64,000 bases of DNA from Branchiostoma floridae. Taxonomy: Eukaryota; Chordata; Leptocardii; Amphioxiformes; Branchiostomatidae. Below, one piece after another: positions 1 to 47,502 of this stretch. The stretch lies in assembly GCF_000003815.2 (NCBI RefSeq), contig NC_049983.1, forward strand, positions 188,001-252,000, given 5' to 3'. A model generated the notes under the pieces. The model did no database searches. It was not told the origin of the DNA and saw only the letters and a list, made by a program, of their open reading frames with translations. The position numbers and the translations under genes were made by a program. Each line of letters opens with the position of its first letter. Position 1 is the stretch's first letter.

Positions 1-713
1 GTGCGAGGCCCTACTATGTTCCTGGGAACACTAGTGTGTGATGAAGAGTGCGATGCCCTACTATGTTCCTGGGAACACTAGTGTGTGATGAAGAGTGCGA
101 TGCCCTACTATGTTCCTGGAACACTAGTGTGTGATGAAGAGTGCGAGGCCCTACTATGTTCCTGGAACACTAGACAAGTGTGTGATGAAGAGTGCGAGGC
201 CCTAGTATGTTCCTGGGAACACTAGTGTGTGATGAAGAGTGCGAGGCCCTACTATGTTCCTGGGAGACTAGTGTGTGATGAAGAGTGCGAGGCCCTACTA
301 TGTTCCTGGGAGACTAGTGTGTGATGAAGAGTGCGAGGCCCTACTATGTTCCTGGAACACTAGTGTGTGGTGAAGAGTGCGAGGCCCTACTATGTTCCTG
401 GGAACACTAGTGTGTGGTGAAGAGTGCGAGGCCCTACTATGTTCCTGGAACACTAGTGTGTGATGAAGAGTGCGAGGCCCTACTATGTTCCTGGAACACT
501 AGTGTGTGATGAAGAGTGCGAGGCCCTACTATGTTCCTGGAACACTAGTGTGTGATGAAGAGTGCGAGGCCCTACTATGTTCCTGGAACACTAGTGTGTG
601 ATGAAGAGTGCGAGGCCCTACTATGTTCCTGGAACACTAGTGTGTGATGAAGACTGCGAGGCCCTACTATGTTCCTGGAACACTAGTGTGTGATGAAGAG
701 TGCGAGGCCCTAC

Positions 714-730
<17 letters not shown>
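1..730. repeat. Minisatellite, about 15 copies of a 46-48 bp unit
   Basis: Units read gtgcgaggccctactatgtt, then cctggaacactagtgtgtga and tgaaga, with variants cctgggaacac and cctgggagac and an occasional tggtgaaga. Copies differ by a few bases only. The array starts before the window and ends inside the IIIS1 exon: the exon-intron boundary at 714 is part of the last unit. Shared features of the units are an ACTAGT core and, on the minus strand, a donor-like ATA|GTAGGG. Confidence 0.97.
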
Positions 731-35136
<34,406 letters not shown>

Positions 35137-35610
35137 CTGGATGGCAGAGAGAGAAGGAAGAAGACATTTAGCGATCAGTCGAACGACGGAACATTACGCG
35201 AGGGGGGGGGGATGGAACATGAGAGGGCAGCAGGGGGTATGGCCAGACTGAAGTGAAGAAAAGGGGGAGGTTTTCTCACTCTGGAGAGGCGAGGTGGTTA
35301 GAGAGGTTGGTGATCTTACCTGGAAGGAAAAGGGAGGAGGTGTAAATCAAGTCAAACAACAGTATACGTCAGACGTCCAGAACATGCAGATAAAGCAATC
35401 CTTAAACACTATAGTTCAGGTTGTGATGTTCATAAATATACAAAATGTTAGTTGTGCAAAACAGAAAATATCATCCCACAGCTTTCTCTGTTCGTTCTTG
35501 CAAAAGAACTCTTGTTTGTTTTGTGAAATTACGGCACTGGCTTCATGATCATGTATTCAAAATGTCAATGATTCATGTTCAAAATAACCTAGATATTTTC
35601 AGTGATGTAG
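35137..35610. other. Sequence upstream of the first seen exon, no feature
   Basis: Purine-rich stretch (35160-35340) with a G8 run near 35203, then AT-rich DNA. No IS1-like coding segment was recognised here. Confidence 0.5.
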
Positions 35611-35615
35611 TAAAC

Positions 35616-35956
35616 CAGGGCTCAAAATTCATTTTTGGGATTAGGTGCACTGGTGTACCCAGCTTAAAACATTGGGTGCACCAAAATATTTTTGGGTGCA
35701 CCACTTAAATTTAAGTAGAATGTCAGAAAAACCTAATAACAAAACATAGTTACGTGGTATCAAATTCTTAAACAAGTACCATGACAGACATTCTATTATC
35801 TTTCTAACCCTTAGATGTCAAGAATATGATGTATACTAGTACACTTTGATATCTTTACATACATGAACCCATGAAAATATTTGGGGAAAAAAATGGGTGC
35901 ACAGCTCCAATTTTGGATGCACCTGGGTGCACATGCACCCAGTATTTCGAGCCCTG
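35616..35956. mobile_element. MITE with CAGGGCTCRAAAT ends and 5-bp TAAAC duplication
   Basis: 341 bp from cagggctcaaaattcatttt to cagtatttcgagccctg, flanked by TAAAC at 35611-35615 and 35957-35961. Contains repeated gtgcaccnnnnttttgggtg words. Same family as 48256-48599 and 49562-50008. The CAGGG termini are hAT-like but the duplication is 5 bp. Confidence 0.85.
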
Positions 35957-35961
35957 TAAAC

Positions 35962-37050
35962 TTAAGTTCCTTGGGGTTTCAAAATGATTAACAGTGTATG
36001 AGGGGTTCTTGGCCTTTCGTTTGAGACCTAGGAATCAAAATAAATGTTCTGTTTTTGAATGGCCCTGAAGAAATATGGGTCTCTAGTAGATCTCTTCTTT
36101 GTTTTTGTTTTTTTAGATTTCAGCTGCCGAAAAACTAGGGTATCAATTTGAAAGAAAAAGGCAAGGGTTGGGAGGATTTTGCTATTTTGGGATATTACCA
36201 ATGCATTTACTGAAGGTGAACACAAAAAGCTGTGGGATCATGTAGTGTCATGCCTGTGCTAGAACTATCAGTCAGGTGCAACATGTCCCAACATATGTGC
36301 GTTAAACAACATAATAAGGTCTACAAGTACACAAGTTTGTAGTGTCTGTATTCTGTTCAGGATTCATGCATGTGACGTTAGCTAGATTTGTGACAAGTCA
36401 TATAAAGACATACAGCTATATAAAACACATGTACATAGGGAAGACAGGTCTGTGCATGTACAAGTGCAAGTAAGTGTTGAAGGACACAGTACAGTATATC
36501 ATGCAGGATATTGGGACACATACATGTACATGAGTAGTAATACAATATCAGGACGGTAGAACATCATTTTATAACGCCTAGCTACCTTCTTGTGCATGAT
36601 GTATGCTTTCAGAAATAGGGTGTCTTACAATATAGCAAATTAAAAGATCTCACTATTATGCATGATAATGATAATATTACAAATAGAAATTATGACATAT
36701 CATAATACATGCACACAGGTTAAGCAGAACAAAATACTGCTCTTTTGATACAGATCATAAATGTATCAAAATTATGTGTTAATATTATTTTTTATTCTTC
36801 ATTTCTGTATGCCATGTAATTCTATTACTTGTTTGTTGCTTTGACTAAGCTTCAATCATTACATCATTTTTGCATAGAAAATAAAGAACATCAGATTTAC
36901 AAAACAAAACAAAACAACACCGTTGTAACACATCAACTCATGCCAGCTGTTGCCCTTATGGTAAATTTTTGAGACGGTAGAAGCGGTTGCATGGATGCAT
37001 GGATCGGTCACTTTAACCAAATAGCCCTTCTATACGTGCTATTGCGTAAT
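35962..37050. other. AT-rich non-coding DNA
   Basis: No coding segment, tRNA or clear repeat family recognised. Short open frames only. Confidence 0.5.
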
Positions 37051-37052
37051 CG

Positions 37053-37137
37053 AGCCAGCGTGGCCAAGCGGTCTACAGCACGGTACCTATCTTCCGTAGA
37101 TCGTAGGTTCGAACCCCACTTGCTAAATTTTTTTTTT
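37053..37137 (+). pseudogene. tRNA-like Pol III unit, probably a tRNA pseudogene
   Basis: A-box match tggccaagcgg (37061-37071) and a perfect B box ggttcgaaccc (37106-37116) at tRNA spacing, followed by a T10 run (37128-37137) that would terminate Pol III. The 5' and 3' ends pair at five of seven acceptor positions. The D stem and anticodon stem do not fold cleanly, so no anticodon is called. A Leu or Ser-type origin is possible from the A-box wording. Confidence 0.45.
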
Positions 37138-37139
37138 CT

Positions 37140-39720
37140 TCGTTAGACAAATCTCATGTAGTGTTTTTTTAATAGAAGAAAGACCAATTCAGTAATTCGA
37201 TGTTTAAAAACTCTTTTTTCGTGTGATTTTGTTTAACATCCAGGCTTTTTCTAAAATATGCACCGGCCAGCTTTTTTCAGAAGCTTTCTTGTTTTGATTG
37301 TGTACAGTCAACATTATGTAAAGGATGGGGTATTAAGGCCATACTGATATGATTTCTATGAATGAAATCCATTACCACATTAATTTTTTGTTTCCGTTTC
37401 CCAAAATGTTTAAGGCCAAACTGTAAATCATAGAAATCACACAGCTTACAAAATGAGTGAATCTATGCCGTCAATTTGAATAAAAAGCATCCCAAAAAAG
37501 GGTACTTATGTCGTAAAATGCCAAAGACAACTCCAAAGTCACAGAAGAAAGAAAAAAAACAATAATCTATTGGTTAGTACATGTATACCGCTATGATTTG
37601 TTCAACCTTCCCAACCACTTAGATCTCGAAATGAAGGCAATGTCTTTCTCTTGTCAAACGTTTTTATTTGCATGCTCGCATCAGTTTTGTGGTTCCCATA
37701 GGATGTCAACCATATAATCAAATCAACATGGCCTGATCTGCATCTGCATAGGATACCCCCAAATGACCCCGCGAGGGGCAAAAGTAGGGGGGGAAATGAT
37801 GGTTCATGACACAACCTGCTGACTTCCCTACCCCAGGGGATGTTTTCCCAAATGGACACTTCTCCTCCCCAGGGGTAAGGCAATATGGTTATGGGCTGAA
37901 ATGTTTTGACCCCGCCTGAAGCGAAAGGGTGGAAAACTGATTCGCATCTATTCCCTGGAACGGACTCCTGCTGATATACATGTGGCTCTCCTCAGTAGTT
38001 TCTACTCCTCTCTTGTGCATTCTGAAGAGTTCAACTTCTACAAAATGAACTATAAGTATTGGTAACATTGGGAGCTTTGGAGATGAATATTTGCACATAG
38101 AGATGATAAGGAGCAATGAAAACTATGGCAAATAGAATCTAGACAGATCACATCATCTACTTTCACCATCAGTCAACCAGTAGCATCAATATCAATGAAC
38201 AAATGGCATGGCATGAAAGGAATTATTTGTGAAAGTTACAGGACAGCTATCAGACTTATTCCACAACCAAATCTGAATTCAGCACCAGGGACAGTACATG
38301 CCAAATCTTTTGCTTTGTTTTGTTTTGAAGAGCATCTTTGTCGCCAACTTATGACAAGCTGAACGTTATAGGCAGAGAAATATGACCAATTAGAGATTAC
38401 AAAGATAATATTGTCCTTTTCCTTTTGATTCTCTGAAATTTAGCAGTAAGAAATGTATAAAAGTGAATGACAAGGAGCAGTGGAAAATTGTGGCTGACAG
38501 AAACTAATTAGCTATTTTTAGCATTCACCCAACTAGTATCATCAATGCCAGAGGATGCACAGCATCAAAAGGAAATCAGGGACTGACAGCAACATGTAAA
38601 ACATCTATTTTTACGACCTGTCAGACACTATCATCCTTGGCTTAATAAGCTCTCTGAAATCAGCACCAGGGACAGAGCCTGTCACATTTTATGCATCATA
38701 TGATGAGTGTGCTGAATTCATTTCATTCTAGGAGTATACCAGTATGCTTAGTGGTTCACCTGACATAGAGCACTGGCCTAAGGCTACAACTAAGGGCTTG
38801 ACCAAAGCACCTTTACGTTAGCCTGAATATGAAGTGCAGAAAGCACACTGAGCTGAGATATCCTATCACTACATGGACAAGCTGAGGCTGATAAACTGTT
38901 GTGGGTTACACAACTGGTCTAGCATTAGGTTCGCAGACAATGACGACAAAAACGCAGAGGAATAGCAGATCACCTCTGCTGTCTATCGTCGTTAGGCCAC
39001 AGCAAGTTAAGTTTATGGATGACATTACCACGTACATTAATTTTTGCCTGATTTCAGAAAAAAAACAAGATTTTTTTTTTCTTCGGAGATGGTCAACCTG
39101 AAGAGAAAGTACCAACATGGGCTAATTGTTGTACTTGTAGAAGTGACACTAGCCAGGTAGCCATGACTGTAGTTATAGAAGTGGAACTAAAAATTTAGTT
39201 AAATAGTTGTAAAAGTGGCCCCAATATGGAAGCCATGCATGTTGTTGCCATGTTTATTGTTTATTGTTGGTAAGTGATACCAGTCTACCACACTAGTGTC
39301 ACATTTACTACACTAGTACACGTCTTGAATACAGTAATGAATGCCTTGTAGGCTGTAATACCATGTTTCATCGTTTCAATTCTTTATTTTTTACGTTTAG
39401 TGCGTATATTTAGAACATCTTGTTTTTTCTTACCCTATCTCACTATTTTTGCCACCTGCAGAGAATGTCATCCATAAAATTTACTTGCTGTGGCCTTACC
39501 ATTGTAATCTTCATCTTTGCATTGCAAATAAGATCTCACACAGCAATCTAAAGTAAAACGGTGGGAGTCAGATATGTGCAGTAGTACATCAGACTTTTTC
39601 ATCTCATGTGATGGCACCAATTTCCCATCGAAGTGGTGCCTAAGCTCACCTACATTATCATGGCTTGAAATTTATTTGTAAAATGATTAAAAGTGTATGA
39701 AGGGTGCTTAAGCCTTAAGC
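37140..39720. other. Non-coding DNA, no recognised gene
   Basis: Read on both strands for channel or other exons without success. Recurrent phrases such as aaccatataatcaaatcaaca tie parts of it to 3960, 29670 and 41050, suggesting one more dispersed repeat family. Confidence 0.5.
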
Positions 39721-39729
39721 TCAACTATA

Positions 39730-40114
39730 TTATCGGGGCTTGAAATTTATTTTTGGAAATATGAGTACCACCTGACCTAAAAATTTGGTGCACAGGAATA
39801 ATTTTTGAGGACGTGACATAACATAAAATTGAAAATCAGCAATATCTGATTGGAAATCTTACCGCCTCTCTTACAACTTAAATGAGAAATTTCATAACTA
39901 ACCTTACAATTGTAAACATAGGTTTGACTCTTTTTTTTTTATGCTGCAATGTCAATAAAACTCCACATAATAGTATACAGTCATTATGTGACTATCTTTA
40001 TGTACATAACGGTAAACAAATATCTAGGTGGGCCCAAAGTAAAAAATCAGGTGCACAACTTCAATTTCCGGTGCACAGGTACAGTATCGTGCACATTGCA
40101 TTTCGAGCCCAATA
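39730..40114. mobile_element. MITE of the GTGCAC/CGAGCCC family, diverged
   Basis: Left end cggggcttgaaatttatttt and right end gcatttcgagccc; inner ggtgcacaacttcaatttcc and ggtgcacaggt match 35616-35956. No matching flanking duplication was found. Confidence 0.6.
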
Positions 40115-40775
40115 TGTTCAACAGATTGTCCTCATCCCAACTATTACCCCCAATGAGAATGATATCAATAAATATTCATCTATAACTGAATGGATGGACT
40201 GATAATTTTCTAATTCTTCCCATCAAGTGTTTGTGCCATACTGTCAATGTCAGAGTTGTGGCCTCAATGCCAAGGTCCTTTGTAATATCTACAGGCTACT
40301 TAGTAGTTGGGCAGCCCTGACTGTATGTGCTGAACAGCCATACCAATGAATAAATAAATGCCATTACTCTGGGGTGTTTGATTACTCTACTTTCTCTCAG
40401 GTAAGGGGCAATGTGAGGTGGATCTATCCAATGAAAACTCGCTTAGAAAGAATGGTCTAGAATAATCAAGGCCTATCACTACTGTAAAATCATGACCACG
40501 CCATGTGCAGAACCACGAGATATCAAAAGCAGAACTTCCGTCTCAGTACCTTAAAAAGCCGCTATAAGGGCCAATTATCGAACTTGACCTTTGTTTTCCT
40601 ATATACTGCCACCCAACCATCACACAAATATCATTAGGATCCAACCACAGCTTCTCAAATTACACTGCTCACAGACACACAGCAGACAAATGGCACCAAA
40701 AACATAACCATTTTCGTGAATGTGACAAGTTGGAAGGTCAAGGCTATGTCCATTAGGAGATGGTATTTTATAGTT

Positions 40776-40972
40776 ACTGTAAAAGCATTTAAGTTTGCGG
40801 GGATTTAATTTCGCGCTAGCGGGAAAAGGGACTTTTTGCGGTGGTTTTCATTTTGCGGTAGCACCATGCACTGTAGTCTCTTACTGCCATGAAAAAATGT
40901 TGGTGGTGAAGCGGCTACCGTGAAAACCGCGAGCATTAAACCCCCGCGAAAGTATATTTGCTCATTTTACAG
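40776..40972. mobile_element. Palindromic MITE with ACTGTAAAAGCATTTAAG ends, copy 2
   Basis: Same family as 31426-31633: cggggatttaatttcgcgct, then agcaccatgcactgtagtct and tactgccatgaaaaaatgtt in the same order. Confidence 0.75.
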
Positions 40973-41339
40973 CTGCTTTGTACAATTTACACTATGGTTG
41001 AATACATCTTTTTCACATTCAACCAAAAATTGATGCACATGCAGATGTCATTCATACAATCAAATCAACATAGCCTAACCAAAACAAAGGGCTACCTATG
41101 CAAGAAAAAGGTAGAATGAAAAAGGTAAAATGAACACTACATATGATATATGTTATCTTTATTGTCAAACACATCTCAATGATCATAAGAAGGTCATACA
41201 AAGAGAAAAGATATAATACAACATGTATCTTATAAGGTTTCTTGCCAACAGACAGAGAGATTATGGAACCTTCCATGCAACTGATACCAAAATGTCAGTT
41301 TCTATAAAAACATTGATTCAGAACACACTGTGATATTTG

Positions 41340-42320
41340 AATAGATTGTTCTGCAATATGAGAACAATCACGTTTTCTAATAGGTCAACGACCGGGTATA
41401 GATTGCCTCAGTATAAGGCCTATGAAAAAAATGTTCCGTTTCCTGTTTCCCTACCTACCCTAGAAAAACCTGCCAACCCTATAAGGAGGGCTCTTTGGCA
41501 AGATTCAGCCTGCTTCCTATTCAAGTAAAAAAAACGCTTGTCTTATCTAATGAGGGATAAATGTGTCCACAGATTTGTAACTATTGTACACGAAATCAAA
41601 GTTCGACATTGAGTGTCCACATGCAAATTAGTTTTACCTACTTAAACTGCATTGTATTACAAGAGACTAGTAGAGTTTTGTCAAAGAAAATTTAAAATAG
41701 AACGTAATCCATACCTACCAATCCTAATTTTTCAGGACTGAAACAGGAAACAATTACACTTATTTTCCTAGGCCTAGATTGTTATGCTAACAATCAAGGT
41801 CTCCACTAAGTCAATAACTGGGTATACAAATGTAGATTGTGACTCAGAATAAGGCAGTCACATGTGGCAGTGGATATCAAGAGAAGTCTACGATCTAAAG
41901 GCAATCAGCAAAATACATTGGAGTCATTATGACTCAGCAAAATACCATGGTACATGTACTTGAAAATATGAGGCTGGTTCCAATTTATATGGCTTCATTT
42001 TAAAGTCTAATAGACACTTAACATAACATGTGAACATTTTAACACTAAAATAAAAAATTCATATTCAATGTCAAACTTCAAATTGTGCGTAATGGTTACA
42101 AATCTGAGGAAACATCCATCCATCCTTCATTAGATACGACAAGCAGCTTTTTGTAGTCAGGCAGCAGGCTGAATAAAAATTCTAACTGGAAACTATGTAC
42201 ATGTATACTAACTCCACTGCCCACCCCACAAAAAAGTCTAGGGTCGGCAGGTTTTTCTATGGTAGATATATTAGGGAAACAGGAAACACAACATTGTTTT
42301 CCGAGGCCTTGGCAAGAAAG
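41340..42320. repeat. Dispersed repeat fragments with tttcctgtttccctacctac / aggaaacacaacatt words
   Basis: Fragments near 41420-41475, 41700-41775 and 42130-42310 share words with 4660-4740, 57530-57580 and 57760-57920: gtagggaaacaggaaacaca, taataaaaattctaact and ccgaggcctt. Probably pieces of one or two MITE families in both orientations; boundaries not resolved. Confidence 0.5.
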
Positions 42321-42519
42321 CAGGAGGGAACATTATGCAGTGAGCTATTTGAGGCATCCAAGGAGGGATTACACGCAGCCATTTTTGGTTACAGGGTCAT
42401 CAATGATGGACTGTGGCAAGCTGATTTGCTTACGCTGTATGTACCGACGGATACTGTTACACTCGGGGTCATATACCAGCTAACTGACAGGCTGCTTAGG
42501 ATCGTTTCATAGCACAGAC

Positions 42520-43400
42520 CACTGCATGTGGCAAAAATGGATTCAAATATTCAGCAAGGATAAGCGATGTCTTTTGTCATACGTAATCAAGTGGCAAGTC
42601 TTTTGAGCAAACTGGCAGGTTGCTTACTACCGTATGAAACCGTCGTAACGTAGACAGCATATAGCAAAAATGGACTGGGCATTTGGCAAGAATGATAGAT
42701 ATCTTTTGTCGTATTTAAACAAGTATCAAAATATGGCAGTCTGCCTCTTTTGAGCAAACTGCTAAGAACTATCTTATAATGCTGGACGTTGACAACAGCA
42801 TATCGCAAAAATGGACTCCACATTTAGCAAGGATAAACAATGTCTTTTGTCGTAATAAAAATGTTGCAATGAAGGCAGTTTCTTTCTTTATTTCTTTATT
42901 TGAATTTACCACATGCAAAAACAAGTGGAAGGGAGGACAAAACAGGTGTATCAACACCTTTACAAGTTGTCCTCCCAAAAAGTTGGCATCTATTGAGCAA
43001 ATCTACTAGTTTCTTAGAATTATATTACCGACGGTATAAATGTTGAAACGTAGCCAACTGCATGTAAATTGACTCAACATTTAGCAAGGATAAACAATAT
43101 CTTTTGTTGTATGTAATCAAGGCAGTTAGGATCTTTTGAGCAAACCTACAGGTTGCTTAGAATCATTTTAAAATGTTGGAACGTAGACAACAGCATGTAA
43201 AAACAATTGACTCAACATTTAGCAAGGATAAACAATACATTTTGTTGTATGTAATCAAAGCAGTTGGCATTTTTGAGTAAACCTACAAATTGCTTGAATC
43301 ATTTTTCATAATGTTGGAATGTAGATGACAGCACATAAAAAAAATGTACTGGACGTTTAGCAAGGATGTGAGATGGGTGTTGTCATACGTAATCAAGACA
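42520..43400. repeat. Tandem array of about six 130-150 bp units with an insertion
   Basis: Units share gcaaaaatggact, atttagcaaggataaacaat, cttttgtcgta and ttttgagcaaactg. Starts near 42532, 42663, 42804, 43062, 43197 and 43336. The longer step after the third unit is due to an inserted retroposon-like segment at about 42877-42982. Confidence 0.85.
42877..42982 (-). mobile_element. Short retroposon 3' end inserted in the tandem array
   Basis: On the minus strand the segment has a hairpin (gggaggacaa with ttgtcctccc) followed by a tail of aataaagaaataaagaaag. A 3' hairpin plus short-repeat tail is the layout of LINE or SINE 3' ends. It interrupts unit three of the array. Confidence 0.55.
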
Positions 43401-43944
43401 AAGTCAGTCAGTCTGTCTCTTTTGGGCAATTATTGGAAAGCATTCAGAGCTGACTGGATAAGGCAGTGGATGACGACAATTCTGTCCCCGCGGGACCACA
43501 TAATTCTGCTTAGTAAGAAATAAGGCACAGAATTAAGTTAAATCAATCCGACCGAATCCGTTTAGCAACTGGGTTGCGTCAATAGTGCCACACATTCTTT
43601 AATCTGAAAACGATTAACGAAAATACATCCAAATCATAGGACACAATAAGGCCACGAGCCAAGGATACAATCGTGTTATGGCAAGATAAAAATATTTCAA
43701 TTTTCATCAAAGCACTGACATATTAACTCATTACATCCAGTCTGCAGTTAGTAATTCAAGACCAGCGTTTTACTACTGTGACAAACGCCACAGGGATTCA
43801 GCAGGTGCATTAATCAAATTAAGGCTTCTCATGTATAAGTAAGCAATGCGCTAATCAGCTGAGGTACTGATGACTGTCTGTGACTGATAAATCTGTAGAA
43901 ATGGGATATAGGGACTAAAGCTTCCCCCAAAAATGCATATACTA

Positions 43945-45627
43945 AGGCCGCACCAATTTTATTTGTTGTTTCTCGGATTTCCCGACCCTATTTTTTGCGA
44001 TTTAAAAAAAAAAAACTTATTAAATTGATGGCCACACCTCGTGTCGACAAAATTTCACAGCCTCTCCTTTCTCAAAGTAACTATGGGCCTCAAATTCCAG
44101 GTTCATTTATCATTTTTCTTCAAACGTTAGACTTTGCTACCCCCCTAAATTAACTGTAACTTCAGTAAGCCCCTCGATTTCTCCTACCCCCAACTTTTTG
44201 CAAAAGTTTTTATTATATTTCAGCCATACCATAGGTATGGTGAAATATATTGTATTCGTAATGTTTCTTTCTTTCTTTCTTTCTCCTGTCAAATTTTCAA
44301 AGCGATTCATCTCCGCCGTTTCTGGACCAAATGACTTGAAATTTGGCACAAGGGTAGAGTGGGCCAATACCCAAATGTGTTTTTTTTATTTTTTTCATAT
44401 CTGCTCCTTAAATGATTTTATTGAGGTTTTATTGCAACTTTTGGACCAAGACTGTATATTTTGGCCCCCTGTACCATGGTATTACATCCAAATGACCTGA
44501 AATTTGGCACAGAGGTGCCCTAGATACTTATTCAAAGGATCCATGTATAATATGTAGTATAAATCACTTCAAAATGGCTCCTTAAGGAGGTTTTTGTGGG
44601 AGAGTTTAGGATAGGTAAGGTTGGAGTGCCGAGGTCAACGACCTCTAGGTCATTCTGGTGTGTCAGGGCCACAGGTGTGCCAGGTAGATCCAATTATCTA
44701 CCTACCTACCTAGTCCATAGACATCCAGGTGGTTGGTGGACAAGGTAAATCCAATTAATGGCCAGCCAATGAGCGAGCTTATTTTGCTGGATGAGTCCAT
44801 TGTTGGACAGGGGGTGTATTTTAAAATTTACTTTTAGACTTTGGTGATAATGCCAATGTTTTTTTTAGCGGAAGTGTTTTCGCACTGATCCACTTGACAT
44901 AAGACTACTACTGGGACAGTCCATTTTTGCACATAGGGGGGGATTTAACATGAGGAGGATTCGGCAGCCAATCAGCAAGCCTTGTTTTATCTGGAAGAGC
45001 CCATTCATGCACGGGGGACTTTTTTTTAAATTCAGTTTTGGACTGGGTTGCTTCTTATGCAAAGGCCATGTACTGTGAGTATTTCTGGACTTGTCTATTG
45101 TGCAATTTCAAACAGGGTGAGCTGGGAGATTCCATTCTACGACGAAGGGGGTATTTTTTTTAAATTCATTTTGTGGACTTCGCTGACTATTTTAGCTGAT
45201 ATATTTTTGGATCGCTCCACTTTACATAGGGGTATAACAGGAAGAGTCGATTCTTGCACAGAGGGGGGATTTTTTGCAAATATGGTTTTGGACGGCTGAT
45301 GATTCCAAATTCCATTTCTTAGCGGAAGTGTTTTTGGAGTCGTCTATTTTTTTGAGTCCATTCTTGAAGGGGTTTTTGTAAGATTCATTTTTGCTCATAA
45401 GTGTGATTAGTAGTTAGAAGTCATTTTAAGCAGAAGTGTTCCATTTTTGCACATGAGTGATTTTGGAACAGTCTATTGTTACATGAGGAGGGAGATGGCT
45501 GAAATATGCTGTATTTGCTCTCAAGCAAATGTCGGCCTTTCTAGTTTTAATCTTTTTTTGTTATTTTCGACCGACCGACCGATTTTTTTTTGAACCTGAG
45601 AAACAACAAACAAAATTGGTGTGGCCT
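43945..45627. mobile_element. Larger non-coding DNA element with AGGCCRCACCAATTTTATTT ends
   Basis: Inverted ends of about 30 bp (AGGCCGCACCAATTTTATTT and AGGCCACACCAATTTTGTTT, both continuing GTTGTTTCTC) enclose 1.68 kb. The interior holds a nested segment (44216-45540, from tatttcagccataccatagg to gctctcaagcaaatgtcggc) and degenerate repeats of a gagggggatttttt type. No transposase recognised. A short relative is at 54670-55032. Confidence 0.7.
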
Positions 45628-45673
45628 AATACTCTACAAGAGATTCTCAAGTAGGGAGACTTTTAGGGCTAGA

Positions 45674-46013
45674 AAGGGCTCTAGCCAGCGTCCGTTTTTC
45701 CGTCAATTGACGGAAATTTGCTGCGTCCGACGGAAAAATTTTAAAACAAATCCGTCAACCTTGACGGACAAAAATCCTTGTTGGAAGCTACAGGCGGCTT
45801 GGGGACGCCGTTCAAGACCGTAAAAGCCACACACTGTTTGTTTTGCTATTGTTATGATTGTTGACAATGTGTGTCGGCGCCCTTTCGCATATGATAATCT
45901 CATTAAAACCCGTTTTTCAAGGTCTCGGTTCAGTCCTTCTAATTAATTTTCGCGGTTTTCGCGACGATTGTAATTGGCTGACGGGAAAAAAATTCGAGCT
46001 GGCTAAAGCCCTG
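45674..46013. mobile_element. hAT MITE with 8-bp target-site duplication
   Basis: 340 bp with ends aagggctctagccagc and, at the right, the complement of cagggctttagccagc. Flanked by GGGCTAGA (45666-45673) and GGGCTAGG (46014-46021), seven of eight bases equal. Interior rich in gacgga words. The 8-bp duplication is diagnostic for hAT. Confidence 0.85.
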
Positions 46014-46634
46014 GGGCTAGGACAGCTAAGCTTAAGGCTGTTAAACCATGTCCATATCCTCTAGAAATCATGTTGATACATGTACTATAAGAAGATCGAG
46101 ATTATGCATGAAAAATGCAGTTTTCATGAGGGACTTACAATTTCCCAAACAAAGAACACTACTCCAGGGATTTGTAGCCTCATGCCCTGGCCATACCCCC
46201 CCCCCTTACCCTGGGGAGCAGATCCTCTGGTAAGCATAAAATTCTGATTGACCAGGGATCACATGTGGCCAGTCTTCAACTGTGACCTGGTCTGATAGGA
46301 AATTTTGCCCATAGGAATCCATAGAATGCTTCATTTTAACATAGGAAGAACCCCCACTTGGTGGTGCCGCTCATTTGCAATTTTTTTTCTAGAAAAAACC
46401 TTGTACTACTCTATGATTTCTGTCCAGGACCGAAGGACGGGTCCTGGAGACATCCCTGATGCAAAATCTCTCTATAGAAAATTGCAGGTTGCCATGTATA
46501 TTGGGGGTGCCTGCCTTCCAAAGCTCAGTTCAATAGTCGAAACTCAGGGGAAACACACCCTGCAGAAGAGGAGATATCTCCTGTTTGTATCTTCGCTTTT
46601 TTCTTAAGTCGGAGGGTTCGTAATGTTTGCAAAT

Positions 46635-46973
46635 CAGGGTTCTAGCCAGGATTTTATTTTAGCGTAGTGAGAATGGCATGGTAGCGAAGTGACCGATCAA
46701 GAGATGGGTGTGGAAAGGGGGTTTTGGCCCCTCCATGGTGAGATTTTGACAATGTAGAGCTAAAAGTTGGTACTCTGTTAACATCACAGTCAGTTTTGAA
46801 TGGCATATCTTCATTTTTCATTGTTAAGACATTGATTAGACATTGTTGAACAAGCAAATGATAGCAAAGCACCACTAAGTTAAAAATGAGCGTAGTGGCC
46901 CTTATTTTAGCATAGTGGTCACAAATTTTAGCGTAGTGGCCCAATACGCTAAAATGCACTAGCTAGAACCCTG
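46635..46973. mobile_element. MITE of the CAGGGTTCTAGC / AGCGTAGTGG family, copy 2
   Basis: 339 bp, cagggttctagccaggattt to ctagctagaaccctg, same inner order as 29712-30046. No equal flanking duplication could be found, so it may have moved by rearrangement or lost its flanks. Confidence 0.8.
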
Positions 46974-47502
46974 CTTTGGAGGATATATGTCCAAAAGGTT
47001 TCCTTATTGCCAATTAGAGACTGTCATTCCAATGTGTTTCTCATGAGTTTCATGGCAATCAATCACTTCTAGGAGGAGAGCATAGCAGACAGCAGGCTGG
47101 CAGGTCCTTGTATTCCTGTGGGTGGAGTTAACGTTGTGGTCACGGATATAAGATATGTTTTCCATTGGGTTTCACACTGTGTATCCTTTAGTCATACGTT
47201 GTACATTGGAATCACAATAGAAAAGTGTCCCAGGATGTCTACTGTATGCCTGAGCTTTGATGCAGAGTCTCTCTATAGAAAATTGCCATGCATGTACTGG
47301 GGGAACCTGCCATCAATAACTACTGTGGTTGTTTTGCCTGGGGAGGGTATAGGTAGGACAGATCAATGGCCCATCTGTCTGGATCTGTGAACCGGAGCCA
47401 TGGCAGACTTGGCCTTGCTGGGAGGGTGGTGTTGGGAGGGGGACAGGACGGGGGATTCCTTCTACAATAGTCTACAGAAACACACTCCAGATATACATAC
47501 TG

